DNA of 64,000 nucleotides from Pseudomonas viridiflava (GTDB lineage: Bacteria; Pseudomonadota; Gammaproteobacteria; Pseudomonadales; Pseudomonadaceae): positions 62,001-126,000 of the forward strand of contig NZ_UUON01000050.1 of assembly GCF_900590885.1 (NCBI RefSeq). Direction: 5' to 3'. The notes beneath the pieces are model-generated. The model was given only the letters and a program-made list of their open reading frames with translations. It did no database searches and was not told where the DNA came from. Both the position numbers and the translations under genes were made by a program. This document shows positions 44,406 to 54,476 of this stretch, one piece after another (the first letter of the stretch is position 1; each line of letters begins with the position of its first letter).

Positions 44406-45359
44406 ATGACCGAGCCATTGCGCATTGTTTTTGCCGGCACCCCCGAATTTGCCGCCGAACACCTCAAGGCGCTGCTTGCCAGCCCTTATGACATCGTGGC
44501 GGTGTACACCCAGCCGGATCGCCCGGCCGGTCGCGGGCAAAAACTGATGCCGAGCCCGGTCAAGCAGCTGGCGCTGGAGCACAACATTCCTGTGCTGCAG
44601 CCGCCGACCCTGCGTAACGCCGAGGCCCAGGCTGAACTGGCCGCGCTCAAGCCCGACTTGCTGGTGGTGGTCGCCTACGGCCTGATCCTGCCGCAAGCGG
44701 TGCTGGATATCCCGCGCCTGGGCTGCATCAACAGCCATGCTTCGCTGCTGCCACGCTGGCGCGGTGCGGCGCCGATCCAGCGCGCCGTGGAAGCCGGCGA
44801 CAGCGAAAGCGGCGTGACCGTGATGCGCATGGAAGCAGGCCTGGACACCGGCCCGATGCTGCTCAAAGTGGTTACCCCCATCACCGCCGAAGACACCGGC
44901 GGCAGCCTGCACGACCGCCTCGCCGAACTGGGCCCGCCCGCCGTGATCCAGGCCATCGCCGGCCTCGCCGCCGGCACCCTGGAAGGCGAGGTACAGGACG
45001 ACAGCCTGGCCACCTACGCCCACAAGCTGAACAAAGACGAAGCGCGCATCGACTGGAGCCGCCCGGCCGTGGAGCTGGAGCGCCTGGTGCGCGCGTTCAA
45101 CCCGTGGCCCGTGTGCCACAGCACCCTCAACGGCGAAGCCTTGAAGGTATTGGCCGCGACCCTGGCCGAGGGCAAAGGCGCCCCCGGTGAAATCATCGGC
45201 GCCAGCAAAGACGGCCTGCTGGTGGCCTGCGGTGAACAGGCGCTGTGTCTGACCCGTCTGCAATTGCCCGGTGGCAAGGCGCTTAATTTCAGCGACTTGT
45301 TCAACAGCCGTCGTGAGAAATTTGCCCTGGGCACCGTCCTTGGGGCGGTGGCGCAATGA
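44406..45359 (+). CDS. fmt: methionyl-tRNA formyltransferase
   Basis: 317-residue enzyme that formylates initiator Met-tRNA. Start MTEPLRIVFAGTPEFAAEHL. Blocks: SLLPRWRGAAPIQRAV (SLLP motif) and ITAEDTGGSLHDRL. Overlaps rsmB by 4 bases. Confidence 0.97.
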   Translation: MTEPLRIVFAGTPEFAAEHLKALLASPYDIVAVYTQPDRPAGRGQKLMPSPVKQLALEHNIPVLQPPTLRNAEAQAELAALKPDLLVVVAYGLILPQAVLDIPRLGCINSHASLLPRWRGAAPIQRAVEAGDSESGVTVMRMEAGLDTGPMLLKVVTPITAEDTGGSLHDRLAELGPPAVIQAIAGLAAGTLEGEVQDDSLATYAHKLNKDEARIDWSRPAVELERLVRAFNPWPVCHSTLNGEALKVLAATLAEGKGAPGEIIGASKDGLLVACGEQALCLTRLQLPGGKALNFSDLFNSRREKFALGTVLGAVAQ

Positions 45360-46666
45360 ACCCACGTCTGGCCGCCGCCAAGGCCCTGGCCGCCGTGCTC
45401 AACGGCAAGGCTTCGCTAAACAGTTCATTGCCGACCCAACTGGACAAGGTCGAAGACCGCGATCGCGGCTTCACCCAAGACCTGGCCTTCGGCACCGCCC
45501 GCTGGCAGCCGCGCTTGTCGGCGCTGGCGGCCAAGCTGCTGCAAAAGCCGTTCAAGGCGGCCGACGCCGATGTGGAAGCGCTGCTGCTGGTCGGCCTCTA
45601 TCAACTGCTCTACACCCGCGTGCCGGCCCACGCCGCCATCGGTGAAACCGTGGGTTGCGCCGACAAGCTGAAAAAACCCTGGGCCAAGGCCCTGCTCAAC
45701 GCCGTGCTGCGCCGCGCCCAGCGCGAAAGCGAAGCGCTGTTGGCCGAGCTTGAACACGACCCGGTGGTGCGCACTGCCCACCCGCGCTGGCTGCAAAAAT
45801 CCCTCAAGGCGTTCTGGCCCGAGCAATGGGAAGCCATCTGCGCGGCCAACAATGCGCACCCGCCGATGATCCTGCGGGTCAACCGTCGCCATCACAACCG
45901 CGACACCTACCTGCAATTGCTCGCCGACGCCGGCATCAACGCCACGCCGTGTGTGTACAGCACCGATGGCATCGTGCTCGAAGCCGCCAGCGACGTGCGC
46001 AGCCTGCCGGGCTTTGCCGAAGGCTGGATCAGCGTGCAGGACGAAGCCGCGCAACTGGCCGCCGACCTGCTCGATCTGGCCCCGGGCCAACGCGTGCTGG
46101 ACGCCTGCTGCGCGCCCGGCGGTAAGACTTGTCACATTCTGGAAGTCGAAAAAGACCTGGCCGGTGTAGTCGCTGTCGACCTGGAAGCCAAGCGCCTGGT
46201 GCGCGTACGCGAAAACCTCGCGCGCCTGGGCCTCAGCGCCGAACTGATCGCCGCCGACGGCCGCGACACCGCCACCTGGTGGGACGGCAAGCCATTCCAG
46301 CGCATCCTGCTCGACGCGCCGTGCTCCGCCACTGGCGTGATCCGTCGCCACCCGGACATCAAGCTCACCCGCCAACCCGACGACATCGCCGCCCTGGCCG
46401 TGCTGCAAGGCGAGTTGCTCGACGCCCTGTGGCCGACCCTCGAAGTCGGCGGCGTCCTGCTCTACGCCACCTGCTCCACCTTGCCCACCGAAAACACCGA
46501 GGTCATCGAAGCCTTCCTCGCCCGCACCAGCGGCGCGCGGGAACTGGACCTCGCCACGGCCGCCGGCATCAAGCAGCCCCATGGCCGCCAGCTGCTTGCA
46601 CAAGAAGGCGGGCACGATGGTTTCTACTACGCCAAACTGATCAAGATCGCCGCCGCGCGCGGCTGA
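45356..46666 (+). CDS. rsmB: 16S rRNA (cytosine-967-C5)-methyltransferase
   Basis: 436 residues: NusB-like N-terminal domain, then a SAM methyltransferase domain. SAM loop DACCAPGGKTCHILE; catalytic cysteines in LDAPCSATGVIRRHPD and YATCSTLPTEN. ATG overlaps fmt stop. Confidence 0.97.
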   Translation: MNPRLAAAKALAAVLNGKASLNSSLPTQLDKVEDRDRGFTQDLAFGTARWQPRLSALAAKLLQKPFKAADADVEALLLVGLYQLLYTRVPAHAAIGETVGCADKLKKPWAKALLNAVLRRAQRESEALLAELEHDPVVRTAHPRWLQKSLKAFWPEQWEAICAANNAHPPMILRVNRRHHNRDTYLQLLADAGINATPCVYSTDGIVLEAASDVRSLPGFAEGWISVQDEAAQLAADLLDLAPGQRVLDACCAPGGKTCHILEVEKDLAGVVAVDLEAKRLVRVRENLARLGLSAELIAADGRDTATWWDGKPFQRILLDAPCSATGVIRRHPDIKLTRQPDDIAALAVLQGELLDALWPTLEVGGVLLYATCSTLPTENTEVIEAFLARTSGARELDLATAAGIKQPHGRQLLAQEGGHDGFYYAKLIKIAAARG

Positions 46667-46688
46667 ACGGGTTTAAGGGAGTGACCGG

Positions 46689-48062
46689 ATGAAAATCATC
46701 ATCCTTGGGGCAGGGCAGGTTGGCGGCACACTGGCTGAGCATTTGGCCAGCGAAGCCAATGACATCACGGTGGTCGACACCGACGCCGAGCGCCTGCGCG
46801 ATTTGGGCGACCGCCTGGACATCCGCACCGTACAGGGCCGTGCGTCGTTTCCTACGGTGCTGCGTCAGGCCGGCGCCGACGATGCCGACATGCTGGTGGC
46901 CGTGACCAACAGCGATGAGACCAATATGGTCGCCTGCCAGGTCGCGCACACCCTGTTCCACACCCCGACCAAGATCGCCCGTGTGCGCGAAGCCGCGTAC
47001 CTGACCCGCGCCGGCCTGTTCGACAACGACGCGATCCCGGTGGATGTGCTGATCAGCCCCGAACAGGTGGTGACCCACTACATCAAGCGCCTGATCGAGA
47101 TTCCCGGCGCCTTGCAGGTGATCGACTTCGCCGGCGGCAAGGCCCAGCTGGTGGCGGTCAAGGCCTACTACGGCGGCCCTTTGGTCGGCCAGCAACTGCG
47201 CCAACTGCGTGAACACATGCCGAATGTGGAAACCCGCGTCGCGGCGATTTTCCGTCGTGACCGGCCGATCCTGCCCCAGGGCGACACCGTGATCGAGGCC
47301 GACGACGAGGTGTTTTTCATCGCCGCCAAAGCGAATATTCGTGCAGTGATGAGCGAAATGCGCCGGCTGGACGAGACCTATAAACGCATCGTCATCGCCG
47401 GCGGCGGGCAGATTGGCGAACGCCTGGCCGAGGCCATCGAAAGCCGCTATCAGGTAAAGATCATTGAGATGAGCCCGGCGCGCTGCCGGCATTTGTCCGA
47501 CACTCTCGACAGCACCGTCGTACTCCAGGGCAGCGCCTCGGACCGCGACCTGCTGATGGAAGAGAACATCGCCGACGCCGACATCTTCCTGGCCCTGACC
47601 AACGATGACGAAGCCAACATCATGTCGTCGCTGCTGGCCAAGCGGTTGGGGGCGAAGAAAGTGATGACCATCATCAACAACCCGGCCTATGTGGACCTGA
47701 TCCAGGGCGGCGATATCGACATCGCCATCAGCCCGCAGCTGGCCACCATCGGCACCTTGCTGGCCCACGTGCGACGTGGCGATATCGTCAGCGTGCACTC
47801 CCTGCGCCGAGGCGCGGCGGAAGCTATCGAGGCGATTGCCCACGGTGATTCAAAGTCGAGCAAGGTGATCGGCAAGGCCATCCGCGACATCGGCTTGCCG
47901 CCGGGCACCACCATCGGCGCGATTATTCGCGATGAAGAAGTGATCATTGCCCACGACGATACGGTGATTGCTACCGGTGACCATGTGATCCTGTTCCTTG
48001 TGGATAAGAAACATATCCGCGATGTGGAGAAACTGTTCCACGTGGGATTGAGCTTTTTCTGA
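46689..48062 (+). CDS. trkA: Trk potassium uptake regulator
   Basis: 457-residue cytoplasmic protein with two RCK (TrkA-N/TrkA-C) repeats. NAD-binding loops: MKIIILGAGQVGGTLAEHL and IVIAGGGQIGERLAEAI. It gates a TrkH/TrkG-type channel encoded elsewhere. Downstream of rsmB by 22 bp. Confidence 0.97.
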   Translation: MKIIILGAGQVGGTLAEHLASEANDITVVDTDAERLRDLGDRLDIRTVQGRASFPTVLRQAGADDADMLVAVTNSDETNMVACQVAHTLFHTPTKIARVREAAYLTRAGLFDNDAIPVDVLISPEQVVTHYIKRLIEIPGALQVIDFAGGKAQLVAVKAYYGGPLVGQQLRQLREHMPNVETRVAAIFRRDRPILPQGDTVIEADDEVFFIAAKANIRAVMSEMRRLDETYKRIVIAGGGQIGERLAEAIESRYQVKIIEMSPARCRHLSDTLDSTVVLQGSASDRDLLMEENIADADIFLALTNDDEANIMSSLLAKRLGAKKVMTIINNPAYVDLIQGGDIDIAISPQLATIGTLLAHVRRGDIVSVHSLRRGAAEAIEAIAHGDSKSSKVIGKAIRDIGLPPGTTIGAIIRDEEVIIAHDDTVIATGDHVILFLVDKKHIRDVEKLFHVGLSFF

Positions 48063-48077
48063 TCAAGGAGTGAACCG

Positions 48078-48389
48078 ATGCTGGAATCCCTGGAAAAAAT
48101 GCTCGCCAAGGGTGTGGATAATTCGCTGCTGCGCTTTGGGCTGGGCAAGGGTTATCTGGACTTGAAGGAGAATGCCAAGGCGGCGGAGCATTTGCGCAAG
48201 TGTGTCGAGTTTGACCCGAAGTATTCCGCGGCGTGGAAGTTGTTGGGGAAGGCGCAGCAAGCGCAGGGTGACAGTGCTGCAGCCCGCCAGGCGTGGGAGA
48301 AGGGCATTGAAGCGGCCCAGGCCCATGGCGACAAGCAGGCCGAGAAAGAGATGATCGTGTTCCTGAAAAAACTCGACCGCCAGGCTTAA
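48078..48389 (+). CDS. tetratricopeptide repeat protein
   Basis: 103 residues made of about two TPR units (NSLLRFGLGKGYLDLKENAKAAEHLRKCVEFDP and YSAAWKLLGKAQQAQGDSAAARQAWEKGIEAA). Cytoplasmic, no signal. PA0015-like in position, 15 bp after trkA. Partner unknown. Confidence 0.88.
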   Translation: MLESLEKMLAKGVDNSLLRFGLGKGYLDLKENAKAAEHLRKCVEFDPKYSAAWKLLGKAQQAQGDSAAARQAWEKGIEAAQAHGDKQAEKEMIVFLKKLDRQA

Positions 48390-48400
48390 TGCAGGACTCA

Positions 48401-48492
48401 AATGTGGGACGGGGTTTGCCCCCGATAGCGGTATGTCAGGCACATATCAGTAGCTGACAGACTGCAATCGGGAGCAAGCCCCCTCCCACATT
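48401..48492. repeat. REPIN
   Basis: Left REP AATGTGGGACGGGGTTTGCC (two changes) and right REP AAGCCCCCTCCCACATT around a spacer with GCTGACAGACTGC. Between convergent genes. Confidence 0.9.
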
Positions 48493-48512
48493 GGTTTAGT
48501 GCCGACCTTAAG

Positions 48513-49400
48513 TCAGTACCACCGCTCTTCACCCGGCGGGCGTTTCTTGAAGCGTTTCATGCTCCACATATACTGGCTCGGATACGCCCCCACATAACGC
48601 TCCACCACCTTGCTCATCGCCGCGCAGGACGTGGCAGTATCGGTGCTGTACATGTCTTCCGGCGCCGCTTCGAGAATCACTTTGTAACCCGAGCCGTCCG
48701 GTAGTCGCAGGGCGTGCAGGAATACGCCCACGGCCTTGTGACCCGCCAACATGTTGGGCACGAACTTGCTGGTCAGCGCCTGGGTGGCGAAGAACGGCAC
48801 GAAGATCCCCGCGGATTCCGCCGGCTCCGGGTCGGCGGGAATACCCACCTGGCCGCCTTTGCGCACTTCCTTGATCACACTGAGGATGCCTTCCTTGGTC
48901 GACGCCGCCACACGGTTACCCAACTGCACGCGCTGCTTGCGCAACAACTCGTCCACCGCCTTGAGCTTGGGCGGGCGGTAGAAAATGATCGGTTTGCACT
49001 GGTTGCAATAGAAGTGGTTCAACACTTCCCAGTTGCCCAGGTGGCTGGTGATGCCGACCACGCCTTTGCCCGAGGCCAGGGCGTCGTGCAGCACGTCGAG
49101 GCCTTCGACTTCGCGCACCAGGTCGATGGAGCGTTGGGCCGGCCAGATCCAGGCGCAGGCACTTTCGGTCAGGGACTTGCCGATGTCCATCAGGCTCTGG
49201 CCCACCAGGCGCTCGCGGGCGTCGGGGTCCATATCCGGGAAGCATTTGGAGAGGTTGATCCGCACCGTCTCGCGCGAGCGGTTGGGGGTTTTCCACATGA
49301 TCCAGCCGATCGCCGTGCCGACGGCCTGGACCGCGCGCCAGGGCAGCAGGGCAAACAACCGGAGAGCGCCTACCAGCAAGGCGCCTTTAAACTTTTCCAC
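48513..49400 (-). CDS. lipid A biosynthesis lauroyl-type acyltransferase
   Basis: 295-residue inner-membrane LpxL/LpxM-type acyltransferase. N-terminal membrane anchor (LLVGALRLFALLPWRAVQAVG) and active-site HLGNWEVLNHF; FYRPPKLKAVDELLRKQR and VGIPADPEPAESAG are family blocks. It adds a secondary acyl chain to lipid A; which position is not decidable here. Confidence 0.9.
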   Translation of the reverse strand: MEKFKGALLVGALRLFALLPWRAVQAVGTAIGWIMWKTPNRSRETVRINLSKCFPDMDPDARERLVGQSLMDIGKSLTESACAWIWPAQRSIDLVREVEGLDVLHDALASGKGVVGITSHLGNWEVLNHFYCNQCKPIIFYRPPKLKAVDELLRKQRVQLGNRVAASTKEGILSVIKEVRKGGQVGIPADPEPAESAGIFVPFFATQALTSKFVPNMLAGHKAVGVFLHALRLPDGSGYKVILEAAPEDMYSTDTATSCAAMSKVVERYVGAYPSQYMWSMKRFKKRPPGEERWY

Positions 49401-49440
49401 AGGTCACTCCTGTTCGTGGGGGGTGCGCAAAGCGCGCATT

Positions 49441-49998
49441 CTAACCGGCGTTGGCCAGGTCCGCGTAACGGTCGCAGTCTTGAGTGTGGTCCATGACCAT
49501 GCCCGAGGCCTGCATGAAGGCGTAGCAGATGGTCGGGCCAACGAAGGTGAAGCCGGCTTTTTTCAGGGCCTTGCTCATGGCTTCGGCCTCGGGGGTTATT
49601 GCCGGGACCTGGCTGCGATCCTTGAAGTGATTGACCTTGGGCACGCCGCCAACGAAGGACCAAAGCAGCTTCACCGGATCCTCCAGCGCCAGCCAGGCGG
49701 CGGCATTGCGTCGGGTGGCGTTGATCTTCAAGCGATTACGCACAATGCCCGGGTCGAGCATCAGCGCTTCGATCTCTGCATCGCTCAGGCGCGCCAGGCG
49801 CTGTGCATCAAAACCGAACAAGACCTTTCGATAATGCTCGCGTTTGCGTAAAACGGTGATCCAGGACAGGCCCGCCTGGAACCCTTCGAGCAAAAGCAAC
49901 TCGAACAAGCCCTGCGCATCGCGCAGCGGCGTTCCCCACTCCTGATCGTGATAAGCCATGTACAGCGGATCTTCAGAACACCAAAAGCAGCGTGGCAT
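49441..49998 (-). CDS. tag: 3-methyladenine DNA glycosylase I
   Basis: 185-residue base-excision enzyme. Start MPRCFWCSEDPLYMAYHDQEWG at 49998, with zinc ligands C4 and H17; ELLLLEGFQAGLSW and the C-terminal His/Cys region are typical. The frame is open far upstream over glyQ out of phase; that is a shadow. Divergent from glyQ (82 bp). Confidence 0.95.
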   Translation of the reverse strand: MPRCFWCSEDPLYMAYHDQEWGTPLRDAQGLFELLLLEGFQAGLSWITVLRKREHYRKVLFGFDAQRLARLSDAEIEALMLDPGIVRNRLKINATRRNAAAWLALEDPVKLLWSFVGGVPKVNHFKDRSQVPAITPEAEAMSKALKKAGFTFVGPTICYAFMQASGMVMDHTQDCDRYADLANAG

Positions 49999-50079
49999 AA
50001 GGCTCCAGGGGATGGTGGCGCGGCCGAATCGGGTATACTCCCGCTCTTTAAATCGCAGCCCAAGTAACAGGTGAATTTC

Positions 50080-51033
50080 GTGAGCCAGCCTACGCCAGCC
50101 GTGCGTACCTTCCAAGACTTGATCCTCGCCCTCCAGCAATACTGGGCCGAGCAAGGTTGTGTGGTACTTCAGCCCTACGATATGGAAGTAGGCGCCGGCA
50201 CTTTCCACACCGCTACATTCCTGCGGGCCATCGGTCCGGAAACCTGGAACGCCGCTTATGTGCAGCCCAGTCGTCGCCCGACTGACGGCCGCTACGGCGA
50301 AAACCCGAACCGTCTGCAGCACTACTATCAGTTCCAGGTAGTCCTGAAGCCGAACCCGGACAACTTCCAGGAACTGTACCTGGGCTCGCTCAAGCACGTG
50401 GGCCTCGACCCGTTGGTGCACGACATCCGTTTCGTCGAAGACAACTGGGAGTCGCCAACTCTGGGCGCCTGGGGCCTGGGCTGGGAAGTCTGGCTCAACG
50501 GCATGGAAGTCACGCAGTTCACCTATTTCCAGCAAGCGGGCGGCATCGAGTGCTACCCGGTGACCGGCGAAATCACCTACGGCCTCGAGCGCCTGGCCAT
50601 GTACCTGCAAGGCGTGGATTCGGTCTACGACCTGGTGTGGGCTGACGGCCCGTTCGGCAAAGTCACCTACGGCGACGTGTTCCACCAGAACGAGGTGGAG
50701 CAATCCACTTACAACTTCGAACACGCCAACGTCGACAAGCTGTTCGAACTGTTCGACTTCTATGAAAGCGAAGCCAAGCGCCTGATCGAACTTGACCAGC
50801 CGCTGCCGTTGCCAAGCTATGAAATGGTGTTGAAGGCCTCCCATACCTTCAACCTGCTGGACGCCCGCCGTGCCATCTCGGTTACCGCGCGCCAGCAATA
50901 CATCCTGCGTGTACGCACCCTGGCGCGTTCCGTCGCCCAAGCCTACCTGCTGGCTCGCGCCAAGCTGGGCTTCCCGATGGCAACCCCGGATTTGCGTGAT
51001 GAAGTGTTGGCTAAGCTGGAGGCTGCACAATGA
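50080..51033 (+). CDS. glyQ: glycyl-tRNA synthetase alpha subunit
   Basis: 317-residue catalytic subunit of the alpha2beta2 bacterial enzyme. The GTG at 50080 (MSQPTPAVRTFQDLI) is chosen over a GTG three codons upstream because it gives the usual length and follows CAGGTG. Motifs VLQPYDMEVGAGTFH and MYLQGVDSVYDLVW. Overlaps glyS by 4 bases. Confidence 0.96.
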   Translation: MSQPTPAVRTFQDLILALQQYWAEQGCVVLQPYDMEVGAGTFHTATFLRAIGPETWNAAYVQPSRRPTDGRYGENPNRLQHYYQFQVVLKPNPDNFQELYLGSLKHVGLDPLVHDIRFVEDNWESPTLGAWGLGWEVWLNGMEVTQFTYFQQAGGIECYPVTGEITYGLERLAMYLQGVDSVYDLVWADGPFGKVTYGDVFHQNEVEQSTYNFEHANVDKLFELFDFYESEAKRLIELDQPLPLPSYEMVLKASHTFNLLDARRAISVTARQQYILRVRTLARSVAQAYLLARAKLGFPMATPDLRDEVLAKLEAAQ

Positions 51034-53084
51034 GTGCTCAAGATTTCCTGGTTGAACTGGGCACCGAAGAGCTGCCACCCAAGGCACTCAATACCCTGGC
51101 CGATGCATTCCTGGCCGGTATCGAAAAAGGCCTGCAAAGCGCCGGCCTGAAGTTTGAAGCGAAAAAAGTCTACGCCGCGCCGCGTCGCCTGGCGGTGTTG
51201 CTGACCGCGCTGGAAACCCAGCAGCCGGACCGCAGCATCAACCTCGACGGCCCGCCGCGCCAGGCCGCGTTCGACGCCGAAGGCAACCCGACCCAGGCCG
51301 CCCTGGGTTTTGCCAAGAAGTGTGGCGTTGAGCTGAGCGAGATCGACCAGAGCGGCCCGAAGCTGCGTTTCAGCCAGGTGATCACCGGCAAGCCGACCGC
51401 CAGCCTGTTGCCGACCATCGTTGAAGACTCCCTGAACGACCTGCCGATCCCCAAGCGCATGCGCTGGGGTGCACGCAAGGAAGAGTTTGTCCGCCCAACC
51501 CAATGGCTGGTGATGCTGCTCGGTGACCAGGTCATCGATTGCACCATCCTCGCCCAGAAGGCCGGCCGTGACTCCCGTGGTCATCGCTTCCACCATCCAG
51601 AAGCTGTGCGTATCACCTCGCCGGCCAACTACGCCGCCGACCTGCGTGCCGCGTACGTACTGGCCGATGCCAACGAGCGTCGCGAGCTGATCAGCAAGCG
51701 CACCGAAGAGCTGGCCCGCCTGCAGGAAGGCACCGCCATCGTGCCGCCAAGCCTGCTCGACGAAGTGACCGCGCTGGTTGAATGGCCGGTGCCGCTGGTG
51801 TGCTCGTTTGAAGAACGTTTCCTCGACGTGCCGCAAGAAGCGCTGATCACCACCATGCAGGACAACCAGAAGTACTTCTGCCTGCTGGACGTGGACGGCA
51901 AGTTGCTGCCGCGCTTTATCACCGTGGCCAACATCGAGAGCAAGGACCCGCAGCAGATCATCGCCGGTAACGAAAAAGTCGTTCGCCCGCGCCTGACCGA
52001 CGCCGAGTTCTTCTTCAAGCAAGACAAGAAGTCGAAGCTCGAAGACTTCAACCTGCGCCTGCAAAACGTGGTGTTCCAGGAAAAACTCGGCAGCGTCTAC
52101 GACAAAGCCGTGCGCGTTTCCAAGCTGGCGGCCTACATCGCGCCTCGCATTGGCGGCGATGCTGCCTGGGCTGCGCGTGCGGGTCTACTGTCCAAGTGCG
52201 ACCTGGCCACCGAGATGGTCGGCGAGTTCCCTGAGATGCAAGGTGTTGCCGGCTATTACTACGCCCTCAACGATGGCGAAGCCGACGACGTGGCCCTGGC
52301 GCTGAACGAGCAGTATATGCCGCGCGGTGCCGGCGCCGAGCTGCCGACCACCCTCACCGGTGCGGCCGTGGCCATCGCCGACAAGCTGGATACCCTCGTA
52401 GGCATCTTCGGTATCGGCATGCTGCCCACCGGCAGCAAAGACCCGTATGCCCTGCGCCGTGCGGCCCTGGGCGTGCTGCGCATCCTGATCGACAAGAAGC
52501 TTGATCTCGACCTGACCCAGGCCGTGGTGTTCGCCGTCGGCCAGTTCGGTGCCAAGGTCAAGCAAGCCGGCCTCGCCGAGCAAGTGCTGGAATTCGTGTT
52601 CGACCGCCTGCGTGCGCGTTATGAAGACGAAGGCGTGGACGTTTCCGTCTACCTGTCGGTACGTGCCCTGCAACCGGGTTCGGCGCTGGACTTCGACCAA
52701 CGCGTACAAGCCGTACAGGCGTTCCGCAAACTGCCGGAAGCCGATGCCCTGGCCGCGGTGAACAAGCGTGTGTCGAACCTGCTGAGCAAGGCCGAAGGCC
52801 TGGGCAATGCCGATGTCGACCCAGGCCTGTTTGCCGATGCCAAGGAGTTCTCGCTGAACTCGGCCATCGCCAAGGCAGAAAACGCAGTGAAACCGCTGAT
52901 CGCCGAACGCAACTACGCCGAAGCCCTGGCACGCCTGGCCACCTTGCGTGAGCCGGTGGATGCGTTCTTCGAAGCGGTGATGATCAACGCAGAAGACGCG
53001 GGTGTGCGGAAAAACCGCTACGCCATGCTGGCGCGCCTGCGCGGCCTGTTCGTCAATATCGCCGACATCTCCACACTGAGCTGA
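51030..53084 (+). CDS. glyS: glycyl-tRNA synthetase beta subunit
   Basis: 684-residue tRNA-binding subunit. Start MSAQDFLVELGTEELPPKAL overlaps the glyQ stop. HD-domain-like middle (AGLLSKCDLATEMVGEFPEMQG) and C-terminal DALR-type anticodon region. Full length. Confidence 0.97.
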   Translation: MSAQDFLVELGTEELPPKALNTLADAFLAGIEKGLQSAGLKFEAKKVYAAPRRLAVLLTALETQQPDRSINLDGPPRQAAFDAEGNPTQAALGFAKKCGVELSEIDQSGPKLRFSQVITGKPTASLLPTIVEDSLNDLPIPKRMRWGARKEEFVRPTQWLVMLLGDQVIDCTILAQKAGRDSRGHRFHHPEAVRITSPANYAADLRAAYVLADANERRELISKRTEELARLQEGTAIVPPSLLDEVTALVEWPVPLVCSFEERFLDVPQEALITTMQDNQKYFCLLDVDGKLLPRFITVANIESKDPQQIIAGNEKVVRPRLTDAEFFFKQDKKSKLEDFNLRLQNVVFQEKLGSVYDKAVRVSKLAAYIAPRIGGDAAWAARAGLLSKCDLATEMVGEFPEMQGVAGYYYALNDGEADDVALALNEQYMPRGAGAELPTTLTGAAVAIADKLDTLVGIFGIGMLPTGSKDPYALRRAALGVLRILIDKKLDLDLTQAVVFAVGQFGAKVKQAGLAEQVLEFVFDRLRARYEDEGVDVSVYLSVRALQPGSALDFDQRVQAVQAFRKLPEADALAAVNKRVSNLLSKAEGLGNADVDPGLFADAKEFSLNSAIAKAENAVKPLIAERNYAEALARLATLREPVDAFFEAVMINAEDAGVRKNRYAMLARLRGLFVNIADISTLS

Positions 53085-53086
53085 CC

Positions 53087-53623
53087 ATGTTGAAACTGCT
53101 GATTCTCGATCGGGACGGGGTGATCAATTACGACTCCGACGCTTACATCAAGTCGGTGGCGGAATGGATTCCACTGCCCGGCTCGATCGAGGCCATCGCG
53201 CAGTTGAGCAAAGCCGGCTGGACGGTGGCCATCGCCACCAACCAGTCCGGCATTGCCCGTGGCTACTACGACATCGCCACCCTGGACGCCATGCACGCGC
53301 GCTTGCGCACATTGGTGGCCGAGCAGGGCGGTGAGGTGGGGTTGGTGGTGTACTGCCCCCATGGGCCGGATGAGGGCTGCGATTGCCGCAAACCCAAGCC
53401 TGGCATGTTGAAAACCATTGCAGAACATTACAAGGTGCCGTTAGCTGGGATATGGTTCGTCGGGGACAGCCTCGGTGACCTGGAGGCGGCCAAAGCCGTC
53501 GACTCTCAGCCAGTTTTGGTAAAGACCGGGAAAGGCGAAAAGACCCAGGCGAAAAACCTGCCGGTAGGCACCTTGATTTTTGACGATCTGGCGGCGATTG
53601 CCGCAGAACTTATCAACAACTAG
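53087..53623 (+). CDS. gmhB: D-glycero-D-manno-heptose-1,7-bisphosphate 7-phosphatase
   Basis: 178-residue HAD phosphatase for LPS heptose synthesis. Motif I LILDRDGVINYDSDAY, the zinc loop CPHGPDEGCDCRKPKPGM and motif IV GIWFVGDSLGDLEAA. 2 bp after glyS. Confidence 0.95.
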   Translation: MLKLLILDRDGVINYDSDAYIKSVAEWIPLPGSIEAIAQLSKAGWTVAIATNQSGIARGYYDIATLDAMHARLRTLVAEQGGEVGLVVYCPHGPDEGCDCRKPKPGMLKTIAEHYKVPLAGIWFVGDSLGDLEAAKAVDSQPVLVKTGKGEKTQAKNLPVGTLIFDDLAAIAAELINN

Positions 53624-53705
53624 CCGCCCTCGACTTCCTGACCAAGGATTGATCGGGAGTGCGCTTTTAACAGGCGGGCCGTGTCCCGCAACGGTAAATG
53701 CCGCC

Positions 53706-54476
53706 ATGTCGATTTTGCAGGCCATCAGAACCTTTTTCTTTTACCTGCTGTTGGGCACCAGTTCGTTTCTCTGGTGCACCCTGAGCTTTTTTATTGCACC
53801 CTTCCTGCCGTTCAAGGCGCGCTACCGCTTTATCAACGTCTATTGGTGCCGCTGCGCGTTGTGGCTGTCCAAGGTATTCCTGGGCATTCGCTTCGAGATC
53901 AAGGGCGCCGAGAACGTGCCGGACCAGCCCTGCGTGATTCTGTCGAACCACCAGAGCACCTGGGAGACGTTCTTTCTGTCGGCGTATTTCTCGCCCCTGA
54001 GCCAGGTGCTCAAGCGTGAGCTGCTGTACGTACCCTTCTTCGGTTGGGCGATGGCAATGCTGCGTCCGATCGCGATTGACCGTGACAACCCCAAGGCGGC
54101 GCTCAAGCACGTGGCCAAGAAGGGTGACGAGTTGCTCAAGGACGGCGTTTGGGTGCTGATCTTCCCCGAGGGTACTCGCGTGCCCTACGGCACTGTGGGC
54201 AAGTTCTCACGCGGTGGTACCGCTTTGGCGGTGAATGCCAACCTGCCGGTGTTGCCGATTGCGCATAACGCCGGCAAGTTCTGGCCCAAGACCGGTTGGG
54301 CCAAACGTGAGGGCACCATCACCGTGGTGATTGGCGAACCGATGTATGCCGAAGGCGAGGGCCCACGGGCTATCGCAGCGCTGAATGACCGCGCCCAGGC
54401 CTGGAATGAAGCGCAGCAGCGGGCCATGGGTTCGTTGCCGCCGGAGCCGGTGGTAGTCGACACGCCGGCGATCTGA
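53706..54476 (+). CDS. plsC: 1-acyl-sn-glycerol-3-phosphate acyltransferase
   Basis: 256-residue PlsC-family enzyme. Start MSILQAIRTFFFYLLLG at 53706. Acyltransferase motifs SNHQSTWETF (H-x4-E), ELLYVPFFGWAM, FPEGTRVPYG and LPVLPIAHNAG. PA0005 (lptA)-like in position. Terminator follows. Confidence 0.94.
   Translation: MSILQAIRTFFFYLLLGTSSFLWCTLSFFIAPFLPFKARYRFINVYWCRCALWLSKVFLGIRFEIKGAENVPDQPCVILSNHQSTWETFFLSAYFSPLSQVLKRELLYVPFFGWAMAMLRPIAIDRDNPKAALKHVAKKGDELLKDGVWVLIFPEGTRVPYGTVGKFSRGGTALAVNANLPVLPIAHNAGKFWPKTGWAKREGTITVVIGEPMYAEGEGPRAIAALNDRAQAWNEAQQRAMGSLPPEPVVVDTPAI

Noticed and set aside
43761..45365. 534-codon open frame on the minus strand
   Set aside because: Antisense of def and fmt; no protein-like signatures.
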